The notes: a model not told the origin generated them from the sequence alone. A DNA stretch of 64,000 nt from Mesorhizobium sp. NZP2298 (GCF_013170825.1 NZ_CP033365.1:2058001-2122000), one strand, 5' to 3'. Positions 8,637 to 17,740 are shown, counted from the first letter of the stretch. Numbers and translations: made by a program.

Positions 8637-10025
8637 ATGACCGAAACGGTCAAACTCATTACCCCCATAGACGGCTCGATCTATGCCGAGCGGCCCGTGG
8701 CAACGGACCAGGCGATCAATGCCGCTGTCGAGCGCGCCAAGGCGGCGCAGGAGAAATGGGCCGAGACGCCGATCGTCGAGCGCGGAAAGTACATGCTGGC
8801 GATGCTCGAAGCGCTGGTGGCGATGACCGACGAGATCGTACCCGAGATCGCCTGGCAGATGGGGCGGCCGGTGCGCTATGGCGGCGAGTTCGGCGGCGTC
8901 AAGGAACGCACCAATTACATGGTCGAGATCGCCGAGGCGGCGCTGAAATCCGTGCCGGCATCCAACCCGAAGGACGGCTTTCGGCGTTATGTGAAGAAGG
9001 ATCCACTCGGCGTGGTCATGGTGATCGCGCCCTGGAACTATCCCTATCTGACCGCCGTCAACACGATCGTGCCGGCGCTGATGGCCGGCAATGCCGTCAT
9101 CCTCAAGCATGCGGCGCAGACGCTGCTGGTCGGCGAGCGCTTTCAGCAGGCCTTCGACAAGGCCGGCCTGCCCAAGGGCGTGTTCCAGAATATCGTGCTC
9201 AACCATGTCCAGACCGAAAAGCTGCTTGGCTCGGGCAAGATCGACCATGTCAACTTCACCGGTTCCGTCGGCGGCGGCCGTGCGATCGAGAAGGCGGCGG
9301 CGGGCACCTTCATGACGCTCGGCCTCGAGCTCGGCGGCAAGGATCCGGCCTATGTGCTGCCTGACGCCAAGATGGATCATGCTGTCGCCAACCTGGTCGA
9401 CGGCGCCTTCTACAATTCCGGCCAGTGCTGCTGCGGCATCGAGCGCGTCTATGTGCACGAGAATGTCTATGATGAGTTCGTCGAGGGCTTCATCGCCGAG
9501 ACCAAGAACTATGTCGTCGGCAATCCGCTGGAGCAAGCGACGACGATGGGGCCGATGGCGCAGGCGCGCTTCGCCGACCTGATCCGCGAGCAGAAGGCCG
9601 AAGCGCTGCGCAAGGGCGCCAAGGCGCACATCAACATGAAGGTGGCTAACGACAGGGCGGGCTCGCCCTATCTGGCGCCGGAGGTGCTGACCGATGTCGA
9701 CCATCAGATGAGCGTCATGCGTGAGGAAAGCTTTGGCCCGATCGTCGGCATCATGAAGGTGCGCAACGACGAGGAGGCGATCGCGCTGATGAACGATAGC
9801 CCCTATGGGCTGACGGCCTCGATCTGGACCAGAGATACCGAGCATGCGGTGGCGATCGGCAACCGCGTCGAGACCGGCACTGTGTTCATGAACCGCTGCG
9901 ACTATCTCGATCCGGCCCTGGTCTGGACCGGCGTCAAGGACACCGGCAAGGGTGCGGCACTGTCAGCCATCGGTTACGACAATCTGACCCGGCCAAAATC
10001 CTTCCACCTGCGCGAAGCCATCTGA
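8637..10025 (+). CDS. NAD(P)-dependent aldehyde dehydrogenase
   Basis: This 462-residue ALDH-superfamily enzyme oxidises an aldehyde to a carboxylate. It shows the N-terminal cofactor segment IAPWNYPYLTAVN, the Rossmann turn FTGSVGGGRAIEKAAAG, the general base in LELGGKDPAYV (about residues 230-240), the catalytic cysteine region NSGQCCCGIERVY (about residue 267) and ESFGPIVGIM. The start at 8637 was chosen for MTETVKLITPIDGS; the reading frame stays open 42 codons upstream but that part lies within the intergenic repeat. It ends 18 bp before the alcohol dehydrogenase. In the proposed pathway it would oxidise a gamma-glutamylated aldehyde. Confidence 0.93.
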   Translation: MTETVKLITPIDGSIYAERPVATDQAINAAVERAKAAQEKWAETPIVERGKYMLAMLEALVAMTDEIVPEIAWQMGRPVRYGGEFGGVKERTNYMVEIAEAALKSVPASNPKDGFRRYVKKDPLGVVMVIAPWNYPYLTAVNTIVPALMAGNAVILKHAAQTLLVGERFQQAFDKAGLPKGVFQNIVLNHVQTEKLLGSGKIDHVNFTGSVGGGRAIEKAAAGTFMTLGLELGGKDPAYVLPDAKMDHAVANLVDGAFYNSGQCCCGIERVYVHENVYDEFVEGFIAETKNYVVGNPLEQATTMGPMAQARFADLIREQKAEALRKGAKAHINMKVANDRAGSPYLAPEVLTDVDHQMSVMREESFGPIVGIMKVRNDEEAIALMNDSPYGLTASIWTRDTEHAVAIGNRVETGTVFMNRCDYLDPALVWTGVKDTGKGAALSAIGYDNLTRPKSFHLREAI

Positions 10026-10043
10026 TTTTTCGAAAGACAAGCA

Positions 10044-11216
10044 ATGTCCAAGCTGATTTCCAAATGGAACTACCCCACCACCGTCCGCTTCGGCGCCGGG
10101 CGCATCAAGGAATTGCCAGAGGTCTTGGCGGCCACCGGTATCAAGCGGCCGCTCTTCGTCACTGATCCTGGCCTGGCGAAACTGCCGGTCGTCGCCTCGA
10201 CGCTGAAGATTCTCGACGATGCCAAGGTGCCATACGGCGTCTTTTCGGAGGTGAGGCCGAACCCGGTCGAGTCCAACCTCACCGCCGGCATTGCCGTCTT
10301 CAAGAAGGGCAAGCATGACGGCGTCATCGCCTTCGGCGGCGGCTCGGCGCTCGATCTCGGCAAGCTGATCGCCTTCCAGGCGGGCCAGACGCGGCCGGTG
10401 TGGGATTTCGAGGATGTCGGCGACTGGTGGACGCGCGCCAACTCCGACGCCATCGCTCCGATCATCGCGGTGCCGACCACGGCTGGTACCGGATCGGAAG
10501 TCGGCCGCGCCGGCGTCATCACCAATGAGGAGACGCATACCAAGAAGGTCATCTTCCATCCGAAGCTGCTGCCGGCGATCGTGATCGCCGATCCGGAGCT
10601 TTCGGTCGGCATGCCGGGCTTCATCACCGCCGGCACCGGCATGGATGCGCTTGCCCACTGCCTCGAAGCCTATTGTGCGCCGGGCTACCATCCGATGGCC
10701 GACGGCATCGCGGTGGAAGGCATTCGCCTGGTGTTCGAGAACCTGCCGAAAGCCTTCGCCAACGGCAAGGACCTCGTTGCGCGCGCCCATATGATGAGTG
10801 CGGCCGCCATGGGTGCCACCGCTTTCCAGAAGGGGCTGGGCGCCATCCACGCGCTGTCGCATCCGGTCGGCGCGCTCTACGATACCCATCACGGCATGAC
10901 CAATGCCGTGTTCATGCCTTACGTGCTCGCCTTCAATCGCGACTCCATCGAGGAGCGTATTGCCCGGCTCGCCGCCTATTGCGGTATCAAGGGCGGCTTC
11001 GATGGCTTTGCCAAGGCCATCATCAAGCTGCGCAAGGAGTTGAAGGTGCCGCACGCGCTGCCGGGCCTGATAAAGGGGCTCGACATGGACAAGAAGCGCA
11101 AGGCGCTGATCGCGGACATGGCGGTGGTCGATCCGACGGCCGGCGGCAACCCGGTCAAGCTGACCAAGAAGGCGGCGCTGACGCTGCTGGAAAACGCTAT
11201 CGCCGGTACGATCTGA
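10044..11216 (+). CDS. Iron-containing alcohol dehydrogenase
   Basis: This 390-residue group III metal-dependent alcohol dehydrogenase has a cofactor-binding N-domain with AFGGGSALDLGK (near residue 95) and the PTTAGTGSEVGR block. The C-terminal helical metal domain carries DALAHCLEAYCAPGYHP and GAIHALSHPVGALYDTHHG, supplying the usual Asp/His/His/His iron site. Placed directly after an aldehyde dehydrogenase, it should turn an alcohol into the aldehyde used by its neighbour. Methanol, propanediol or glycerol-type substrates are also known in the family. The context with a glutamine-synthetase-like ligase favours an amino-alcohol conjugate. A 240-bp gap with a Pho-box follows, so the unit probably ends here. 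Confidence 0.93.
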   Translation: MSKLISKWNYPTTVRFGAGRIKELPEVLAATGIKRPLFVTDPGLAKLPVVASTLKILDDAKVPYGVFSEVRPNPVESNLTAGIAVFKKGKHDGVIAFGGGSALDLGKLIAFQAGQTRPVWDFEDVGDWWTRANSDAIAPIIAVPTTAGTGSEVGRAGVITNEETHTKKVIFHPKLLPAIVIADPELSVGMPGFITAGTGMDALAHCLEAYCAPGYHPMADGIAVEGIRLVFENLPKAFANGKDLVARAHMMSAAAMGATAFQKGLGAIHALSHPVGALYDTHHGMTNAVFMPYVLAFNRDSIEERIARLAAYCGIKGGFDGFAKAIIKLRKELKVPHALPGLIKGLDMDKKRKALIADMAVVDPTAGGNPVKLTKKAALTLLENAIAGTI

Positions 11217-11383
11217 CGGCGTATGACTGCCAGAAAATTGATCTGGAAAATCAGGGCAAACCAAGGGGGAAGGATGAGATGCAAGGCAGAAAGTGATTAG
11301 CCGGAAAAATAAGTGACGGCTAATTGCTACAGTCGGTTAAAAAGAGTTAACTTTTTCTGCTGCCGGCCAAGGGTTTCACAAAG

Positions 11384-11401
11384 CTTTCATCTGGCTGTCA
11401 C
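11384..11401 (+). promoter_or_regulatory. Candidate Pho box (PhoB-binding site)
   Basis: CTTTCAT-CTGG-CTGTCAC matches the 7-4-7 direct-repeat layout of the rhizobial and E. coli Pho box (consensus CTGTCAT-N4-CTGTCAT) with few deviations. It lies 57 bp before the substrate-binding-protein gene. Just upstream, 11335-11355 is an AT-rich near-palindrome centred on GTTAAC. Confidence 0.55.
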
Positions 11402-11458
11402 ATGAAAACGATACCGCATCGCAGGCGTTCAACAGCGTCAGTTCAACGGAGAGAACAC

Positions 11459-12565
11459 ATGTTCAAATTCACGGGGAAGGTGCTTTCCCTTTCGGCCGCG
11501 ACCCTTATGGTGTCGTCGGTGATTTCGTCCGCGGCTTCGCTGGACGATCTCGTCAAGGCCGCGAAGGCCGAGGGCCAGCTCACCACCATCGCGCTGCCGC
11601 ATGACTGGTGCGGCTACGGCGACGTCATCGCCGGCTTCAAGGCGAAGTATCCGGAAATCACCATCAACGAACTCAACCCCGATGCCGGTTCCGGCGACGA
11701 GGTCGAGGCGATCAAGGCCAACAAGGACAACAAGGGTCCGCAGGCACCCGACGTCATCGACGTTGGCCTGTCCTTCGGCCCGACCGCCAAGGCCGACGGC
11801 CTGCTGCTGCCTTACAAGGTGTCGACCTGGGACTCGATCCCGGACAGCGCCAAGGATGCCGATGGCGCCTGGTATGGTGACTATTACGGCGTTCTTTCGT
11901 TCATGGTGAACAAGGACCTGGTCAAGGAATCGCCCAAGGACTGGGCCGATCTCCTGAAGCCGGAATTCGCCAATTCGGTGGCGCTTGCCGGTGATCCGCG
12001 CGCTTCCAACCAGGCCATCCAGGCCGTCTACGCCGCCGGCCTTTCCGGTGGCGCGGCTGCTGGTGAAGCCGCCGGCACCGCTGGCCTCGACTTCTTCAAG
12101 AAGCTCAACGCCGCCGGCAATTTCGTTCCGGTCGTCGGCAAGCCGGCAACGCTCGCCCAGGGCCAGACCCCGATCCTGATCAACTGGGATTACAATGCGC
12201 TCGCCGGCCGCGATACGCTGAAGGGCAACCCGCCCGTCGACGTCATCGTGCCGAAGACCGGCGTGGTCGCCGGTGTCTACGTGCAGGCGATCAGCGCGTA
12301 TGCGCCGCATCCGAACGCAGCGAAGCTGTGGATGGAATATCTCTATTCCGACGAAGGCCAGATTGGCTGGCTGAAGGGCTATTGCCACCCGATCCGCTTC
12401 AACGATCTCGCCAAGAACGGCAAGATCCCCGCGGACGTGCTGGCCAAGCTGCCGCCGGCTGAATCCTATGCCTCGGCCGCGTTCCCGACGCTCGACGAGC
12501 AGGGCAAGGCCAAGGAAGCGATCAGCAAGAACTGGGACGCCGTTGTCGGCGCCAACGTCAAGTAA
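11459..12565 (+). CDS. ABC transporter periplasmic substrate-binding protein (Fe3+/2-AEP/AfuA-like class)
   Basis: This 368-residue precursor has a signal peptide (FKFTGKVLSLSAATLMVSSVISSAAS). The start is at 11459, where GGAGAG sits at good distance. The mature protein begins LDDLVKAAKAEGQL, the usual opening of family 1 ferric-iron, putrescine or aminoethylphosphonate-type binding proteins, and continues with APDVIDVGLSFGPTAKADGL and WDSIPDSAKDADGAWYGDYYG. It opens a four-gene ABC importer. The Pho box upstream suggests a phosphorus-containing ligand such as an organophosphate or phosphonate. The protein motifs alone do not separate iron, polyamine and phosphate-ester ligands. Confidence 0.88.
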   Translation: MFKFTGKVLSLSAATLMVSSVISSAASLDDLVKAAKAEGQLTTIALPHDWCGYGDVIAGFKAKYPEITINELNPDAGSGDEVEAIKANKDNKGPQAPDVIDVGLSFGPTAKADGLLLPYKVSTWDSIPDSAKDADGAWYGDYYGVLSFMVNKDLVKESPKDWADLLKPEFANSVALAGDPRASNQAIQAVYAAGLSGGAAAGEAAGTAGLDFFKKLNAAGNFVPVVGKPATLAQGQTPILINWDYNALAGRDTLKGNPPVDVIVPKTGVVAGVYVQAISAYAPHPNAAKLWMEYLYSDEGQIGWLKGYCHPIRFNDLAKNGKIPADVLAKLPPAESYASAAFPTLDEQGKAKEAISKNWDAVVGANVK

Positions 12566-12578
12566 GACTTGAAATCCA

Positions 12579-12602
12579 CCGGGCGGCCGCGAGGCCGCCC
12601 GG
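12579..12602 (+). terminator. Intercistronic GNRA-loop hairpin after the binding-protein gene
   Basis: A perfect 10-bp stem CCGGGCGGCC closed by a GCGA tetraloop lies 13 bp after the stop codon, followed by CTTTCCCT. Such hairpins commonly protect or partly terminate mRNA so that the binding protein is made in excess over the permeases. Confidence 0.6.
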
Positions 12603-12629
12603 CTTTCCCTCGAAGACGGTAGCCGGCGC

Positions 12630-13547
12630 ATGACCGATCTTACGCTTTCAAATCAGGCACTTGCCACCAAACCCGCGCCGCCGAACGAGGCGACCGCCTT
12701 CCGCCTGCCGACGCAATGGATCGGCGTGGCGCCCTTCTTCATCTTTGCCCTGATGTTCCTGATCCTGCCCACGCTCTATCTCGTGCTGGGCGCGTTTCAA
12801 CGCGGTGACGGCTCCTTCACCCTGGACAACATCCTGCAGCTGGTGACCGACCCGTCGATCAGCGCCTCCTATTGGGTTTCGATCAAGATCAGTTTCTGGT
12901 CGGCCATCATCGGCGCCTTTGCCGGCCTCGCAATAGCCATCGCGATCGTGCGCGGCGGACTGCCAAGCTGGACGCGCTCCGCAACCCTGACTTTTTCGGG
13001 CGTCGCGTCGAATTTCGCAGGCTTGCCGCTGGCGTTCGCGTTCCTGGCAACGCTTGGCCGCGTCGGCATCGTCACCACGCTTTTGCGTGACGTCCTCAAT
13101 ATCAACATCTATGCGATGGGCTTCAATTTCCTCACCACGTCGGGCCTGATCGCGGTCTATCTGTTCTTCCAGATTCCGCTGATGGTGGTCATCATCGTGC
13201 CGGCCATCGACGGATTGAAGAAGGAATGGGGCGAGGCGGCCGCCACGCTCGGCGCCACGCAGGCGCAGTATTGGCGCATGGTGGTCATCCCGGTTATATG
13301 GCCGAGCTTCCTCGGTACGGTCATCCTGTTGTTCGCGAACGCCTTCGGCGCCATCGCCACGGCTTACGCGTTTGCCGGTCCGGCGCTCAACATCGTTCCC
13401 ATCAAGCTCTATTCGCAGATCAATGGTGACGTGCTGCACAATCCGCAGCTTGGCTATGCCATCGCCTTCGGCATGATCGTCATCACGGGTTTGGCCAACG
13501 TCTTCTACATCTGGTTCCGGACACGCTCCGAAAGGTGGCTCAAATGA
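12630..13547 (+). CDS. ABC transporter permease (first subunit)
   Basis: This 305-residue inner-membrane subunit has about six hydrophobic helices and the BPD_transp_1 coupling motif in EAAATLGATQAQYWRMVVIPVIWP (EAA loop, about residues 203-226). The N-terminus is cytoplasmic and hydrophilic for about 30 residues. It resembles the PotB/PhnU-type permeases that pair with family 1 binding proteins. It is separated from the binding-protein gene by the stable hairpin at 12579-12602 and overlaps the next permease start by four bases (ATGA), indicating stoichiometric co-translation. Confidence 0.92.
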   Translation: MTDLTLSNQALATKPAPPNEATAFRLPTQWIGVAPFFIFALMFLILPTLYLVLGAFQRGDGSFTLDNILQLVTDPSISASYWVSIKISFWSAIIGAFAGLAIAIAIVRGGLPSWTRSATLTFSGVASNFAGLPLAFAFLATLGRVGIVTTLLRDVLNINIYAMGFNFLTTSGLIAVYLFFQIPLMVVIIVPAIDGLKKEWGEAAATLGATQAQYWRMVVIPVIWPSFLGTVILLFANAFGAIATAYAFAGPALNIVPIKLYSQINGDVLHNPQLGYAIAFGMIVITGLANVFYIWFRTRSERWLK

Positions 13548-14335
13548 AGTCGGGTAAGTTCTGGGCCTGGGTCATCTTCATTGTCGGGGCCGCGTACTTC
13601 TTCATTCCGCTGATGGCGACGGTCGAGTTCTCGTTGCGCATGCGCCGCGGCGTTCATTCCTTCGACGCCTATCGGATCGTGCTCGGCGACGCGCGCTTCC
13701 AGTCGACCTTCCTGTATTCGGTGATCGCGGCCGTCTTCACCATCATACTCGGTGTGCTGATCGTTGTGCCGGCGGCCTATTGGATCCGGCTGCGTCTGCC
13801 GCAGCTCAGGCCGATCGTCGAGTTCATCACCTTGCTGCCGCTGGTCATTCCGGCCATCGTCATCGTCTTCGGCTATATCAGGATGTACGGCTCGAATTCG
13901 CCGCTGCCGTTCCTGGGAAGCAATATGGGTGCGAACGCCCTGCTGGTCATCGGTTATGCAACGCTGTCACTGCCTTACATGTACCGCGCCGTCGACACCG
14001 GCCTTCGCACCATCGATGTGCGCACGTTGACGGAAGCGGCTCAGATCCTGGGTGCCGGTTGGGGCACGATCATTGGCCGGGTCATCCTGCCCAATGTTCT
14101 GATTGCCGTGCTGTCGGGCGCCTTCCTCACCTTTGCCATCGTCATCGGCGAGTTCACCATGGCGAGCCTGCTCAACCGCCCGGCCTTTGGTCCCTATCTG
14201 CAGAATATCGGCGCCAACCGTGCTTATGAGCCCGCGGCCCTTGCCATCATCGCCTTCGCCATTACCTGGGGCTGCATGTCGCTCATCCAGATCCTGTCCC
14301 GCTTCGCGCCGAAATCGGCTAACCGACCGAACTGA
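13544..14335 (+). CDS. ABC transporter permease (second subunit)
   Basis: This 263-residue permease is of the PotC/PhnV kind, with six predicted helices and the coupling loop TEAAQILGAGWGTIIGRVILPN (about residues 163-184). The start at 13544 is fixed by the ATGA overlap with the upstream permease; an alternative start nine bases earlier is in frame but less likely. It forms the heteromeric channel with the preceding gene product. The ATPase gene follows after 16 bp, so the whole transporter is one transcript. Confidence 0.92.
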   Translation: MKSGKFWAWVIFIVGAAYFFIPLMATVEFSLRMRRGVHSFDAYRIVLGDARFQSTFLYSVIAAVFTIILGVLIVVPAAYWIRLRLPQLRPIVEFITLLPLVIPAIVIVFGYIRMYGSNSPLPFLGSNMGANALLVIGYATLSLPYMYRAVDTGLRTIDVRTLTEAAQILGAGWGTIIGRVILPNVLIAVLSGAFLTFAIVIGEFTMASLLNRPAFGPYLQNIGANRAYEPAALAIIAFAITWGCMSLIQILSRFAPKSANRPN

Positions 14336-14351
14336 CCTGAGAGAAAAAGCC

Positions 14352-15416
14352 ATGGCCGAGCCATTCCTGTCCATCCAGCATGTGCGAAAGTCCTACGGTT
14401 CCAACACCGTGGTCCAGGATTTCAGCCTTGACGTCGAGCCGGGCGAATTCGTTTCGTTCCTCGGACCGTCCGGTTGCGGCAAGACGACGGTGCTGCGCAT
14501 GGTCGCCGGCTTCGAGGAGCCGTCGGCCGGCAAGATCGTCGTTGCCGGCAAGGACATTACGCGGCTGAAGCCCAACCAGCGTAACGTCGGCATGGTGTTC
14601 CAGGCCTACGCGCTGTTCCCGAACCTGACCGTGGCACAGAACATCGCTTTCGGGCTGAAGGTCGCCGGCATGTCGAAGGCCGATGCCGACAAGCGCGTCG
14701 CCGAGATGCTCGACATGATCAAGCTGCCGCAGATGGCTGACCGCTATCCCTACCAGCTCTCAGGCGGCCAGCAGCAGCGCATCGCGCTGGCGCGCGCGAT
14801 CGCGCCGAAACCGAAGCTGCTTTTGCTCGACGAGCCGCTGTCGGCGCTGGATGCCAAGGTGCGCGTGTCGCTGCGCGAGGAAATACGCTCCATCCAGAAG
14901 AAGCTCGGCATAACCACCATCTTCGTCACCCATGACCAGGAAGAAGCGCTGTCGATCTCCGACCGCATCGCCGTCATGTATGGCGGCAAGGCCGAGCAGG
15001 TCGGCACGCCGTTCGAGATCTACAACCGGCCGGCAACCAAGTTCGTGGCAAATTTCGTCGGCACGCTCAACGTGCTCGAAGGCAAGGTCACCGACGCCGC
15101 GGCCGGCACGGTTCAGGTCAACACGCAGGAAGTCTCGCTCAAGGGCAAGCTCAACGGCTCGAAGTCCGGCGACACGCTGTCGCTGGCGCTGCGGCCGGAA
15201 GCGATTTCGCTCGGCCGCCAGCCCGGCCGCGATTCCAGTCTGTCCGGCGAGATTTCCGAAGTGCACTTCCTCGGCTCGGTAATCCGGGTTCGTGTCGGCA
15301 TTGGCGGCAACACGGTGTCGCTCGATACGTTCAACAGTCCGGCCACACCGCCGCCCGCCGTTGGCGAAAAGGCCGAGATTTCGTTCTCGTCGGGGGATAT
15401 GCTGGTCCTTCATTGA
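14352..15416 (+). CDS. ABC transporter ATP-binding protein (PotA/FbpC type)
   Basis: This 354-residue ATPase energises the importer encoded just upstream. Walker A is GPSGCGKTT (about residues 40-48), the signature is LSGGQQQRIALARAI (near residue 137), Walker B is LLLLDEPLSALD and the switch His is in FVTHDQEE. The C-terminal third is a TOBE/OB regulatory domain (from about residue 240, LNVLEGKVTD through LALRPEAISL). The start at 14352 is preceded by GAGAAAAAG and gives the normal family N-terminus; the frame is open upstream only as a shadow of the permease gene. Confidence 0.93.
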   Translation: MAEPFLSIQHVRKSYGSNTVVQDFSLDVEPGEFVSFLGPSGCGKTTVLRMVAGFEEPSAGKIVVAGKDITRLKPNQRNVGMVFQAYALFPNLTVAQNIAFGLKVAGMSKADADKRVAEMLDMIKLPQMADRYPYQLSGGQQQRIALARAIAPKPKLLLLDEPLSALDAKVRVSLREEIRSIQKKLGITTIFVTHDQEEALSISDRIAVMYGGKAEQVGTPFEIYNRPATKFVANFVGTLNVLEGKVTDAAAGTVQVNTQEVSLKGKLNGSKSGDTLSLALRPEAISLGRQPGRDSSLSGEISEVHFLGSVIRVRVGIGGNTVSLDTFNSPATPPPAVGEKAEISFSSGDMLVLH

Positions 15417-15436
15417 AATTTCGCTGAGCGCCGACC

Positions 15437-16063
15437 TCAAGCCGGCGCAATGAACGGCTGCGATATCTCCTGAAAGACCGCCAAGGCTTCCATTTGCTTG
15501 GCGTGCGCGCCGAGGGCCGGGAAATCGGCCAGCGACACCAAGCCTGGATGCGCCTCGCCGATAAAACGCAGCACCGCGGCGACCACGATATCGGCATGAC
15601 CGATATGGTCGCCGAACCAATACGCTGTCGGGCGTTCGGCCCGTTCGGCCTCCAACTCGGCGAGCACCGCCTCGATCTGCATGCGGCAGCGCCCGACCCA
15701 GACATGGGAAATCTTCTCGTGCAGCCGCTTCTCGTAGAACAGGCTGACCGCCTTGTCGCCGAGCCCGGTAGCCAGAGCTGACACTTTCAGCGCCTGATGA
15801 CGCATCGGCTCGCTCACCGGAAACATCCTGCGATCGGCAGGAACAAGGCTGTCGAGATAGTCGAGTATCACATGGCTTTCGATCAGCACCTCGCCATTGT
15901 CCAGCACCAGGGTCGGCACCCGCGTCAGCGGATTGTAGGGACGGATCTTCTCGGCATCGCCGAAGGCCGACCACGGACGGTGCTCGAAGGAGATGCCATA
16001 CAGGATCAGCGCGATGCCGACGCGGCGCACGAAAGGCGAGCCATATTGGCCGATGAGGATCAT
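15437..16063 (-). CDS. Glutathione S-transferase family protein
   Basis: This 208-residue cytosolic GST has a thioredoxin-fold N-domain with GQYGSPFVRRVGIAL (a serine in the catalytic region), the cis-Pro glutathione-binding segment NPLTRVPTLVLDNGEVLIESHVI (about residues 44-66) and an all-helical C-domain. Family roles are conjugation of glutathione to electrophiles or peroxide reduction. It stands alone, converging on the ABC operon with a 20-bp gap. The subclass cannot be fixed by eye. Confidence 0.88.
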   Translation of the reverse strand: MILIGQYGSPFVRRVGIALILYGISFEHRPWSAFGDAEKIRPYNPLTRVPTLVLDNGEVLIESHVILDYLDSLVPADRRMFPVSEPMRHQALKVSALATGLGDKAVSLFYEKRLHEKISHVWVGRCRMQIEAVLAELEAERAERPTAYWFGDHIGHADIVVAAVLRFIGEAHPGLVSLADFPALGAHAKQMEALAVFQEISQPFIAPA

Positions 16064-16186
16064 ACCGGTCTTTTAATCGGGAGGTGGTTTGAAGCCTACT
16101 GCCAGAGGGCTTGAGTTTGATGGCCAATCCACCGCATCCTGCAGGCATATCCGCGCCGGCAATCCCGTCTCACGGAAGCACCGCTC

Positions 16187-17740
16187 ATGGCTCTTTTCGA
16201 ACTGACGCTTGTCCTGCTTTTGACGGCGGTCGCGCTGACGGCGCTGTCGCGGCGGCTGGAGATTCCCTATCCGTCGCTGCTGGCCTTGGCCGGGGTTGCG
16301 ATTGCCTTCGTGCCTGGTGCGCCAATGATCGAGATCGATCCGGAACTGGCGCTTGCGCTATTCATCGCGCCGGTGCTTCTCGATGCCGCCTATGACACCT
16401 CGCTGCGCGACCTGAAGCGCTACAGGCTGTCGCTGGTGCTGCTGGCGCTTGGCGCCGTTGTCTTCACCACTGTCGTCGTTGCCTTCGTCGGCTGGAAGAT
16501 GGCCGGCCTGCCAATAGCGGCGGCGATCGCGCTCGGCGCCATCGTCGCGCCGCCGGACGCGGTGGCGGCATCCGCCGTGCTGGGGCAATTCAAGGTGCCG
16601 CACCGCATCACCGCCATCCTGCAGGGCGAGAGCCTGCTCAACGATGCCACGGCCCTCCTGATCTACCGGCTGGCCGTTTCGGCGGCGCTCGGCTCGATCA
16701 TGCTGAGCAACGCCATTCCGACGATCTTGCTGTCGACCATTGGCAGCCTGGTGGGGGGATATGTGCTTGGTCGCTTCTCGCTGCTGACGCTCACCCGCAT
16801 CGAGGATGCGGCGAGCAGCACCGTGGTGCAGTTTGCCGGAACATTCGGCGTGTGGATCCTGGCCGACAGGCTCGGTCTTTCCGCCATCATCACCATCGTC
16901 GTCTACGCGATCACCATCGCGCGCCGGGCGCCGCGCCGCATATCGGCGAGACGCCGCGTCAGCACCTATTCGGTCTGGGAGTCGGCGGTGTTCGTGCTTA
17001 ACGTGCTGGCTTTCGTGCTGATGGGCCTGCAGGCGCGTTCGATCGTCGGCCGGCTCTCCGGCGAAGGGCAGGGCGAAGCCTTTCTCTTTGCCGCGACGGT
17101 GCTGGTTGTCGTGATTGTGGCACGCCTGGTCTGGGTGGCGAGTTACGTTGCCATCATCCGATGGTTCGCCCGCTTTGGCGGCGAAGACGGGAGGCCGGAC
17201 GTGCCGACGTTTCGCGGCGCGGTGCTTGTCGGCTGGTGCGGCATGCGCGGGCTTGTGACGCTGGTGGTGGCCATTGCCCTGCCGGCCGGTTTTCCCGGCC
17301 GCGATCCGATCGTGCTTGCCGCCTTCGCTGTGGTTCTGGGCACGCTGGTGCTGCAGGGCATGAGCCTGAAACCCCTGCTGCGGATACTCAACTTCGAACG
17401 GGATACCACGATAGACCGCGAGGTGGCCCAGGCACGCGTGGCCATCATGCAGGCAGCACTCGACGTGTTGAGCCGCAAGAATTCGGCTGCGGCGGCTGTC
17501 GTGCGAGAGCAGTACGAGGCCCAACGCGTTATCGCGGAAAACCCGGAGGACGCACAGGCGGCAACCGAATATGACCGGTTGCGCCTCTATGCCATCAATC
17601 GCCAGCGCGACACGCTGGAGGAGTTGCGCCGCAACGGCACGATCGGCGACGAGGCCTATCATCGGCTGGAGGAAGAGATCGACTGGGCGGAACTGGCGGC
17701 GTCGCCGGCGGGCCGGTTCCAGCCGCTGACGACGGATTAG
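16187..17740 (+). CDS. Na+/H+ (CPA1 family) antiporter
   Basis: This 517-residue antiporter has about 12 helices. The hallmark segments are APPDAVAASAVLGQF (about residues 121-135) and the ion-binding LQGESLLNDATALLIYR (about residues 145-161). A later helix region GAVLVGWCGMRGLVTLVVAIALP is typical of NhaP/YjcE-like CPA1 members. The last 100 residues form a hydrophilic helical cytoplasmic tail, probably regulatory. It exchanges cytoplasmic sodium or potassium for protons and supports pH and salt tolerance. It is monocistronic, with no regulator beside it. Confidence 0.9.
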   Translation: MALFELTLVLLLTAVALTALSRRLEIPYPSLLALAGVAIAFVPGAPMIEIDPELALALFIAPVLLDAAYDTSLRDLKRYRLSLVLLALGAVVFTTVVVAFVGWKMAGLPIAAAIALGAIVAPPDAVAASAVLGQFKVPHRITAILQGESLLNDATALLIYRLAVSAALGSIMLSNAIPTILLSTIGSLVGGYVLGRFSLLTLTRIEDAASSTVVQFAGTFGVWILADRLGLSAIITIVVYAITIARRAPRRISARRRVSTYSVWESAVFVLNVLAFVLMGLQARSIVGRLSGEGQGEAFLFAATVLVVVIVARLVWVASYVAIIRWFARFGGEDGRPDVPTFRGAVLVGWCGMRGLVTLVVAIALPAGFPGRDPIVLAAFAVVLGTLVLQGMSLKPLLRILNFERDTTIDREVAQARVAIMQAALDVLSRKNSAAAAVVREQYEAQRVIAENPEDAQAATEYDRLRLYAINRQRDTLEELRRNGTIGDEAYHRLEEEIDWAELAASPAGRFQPLTTD

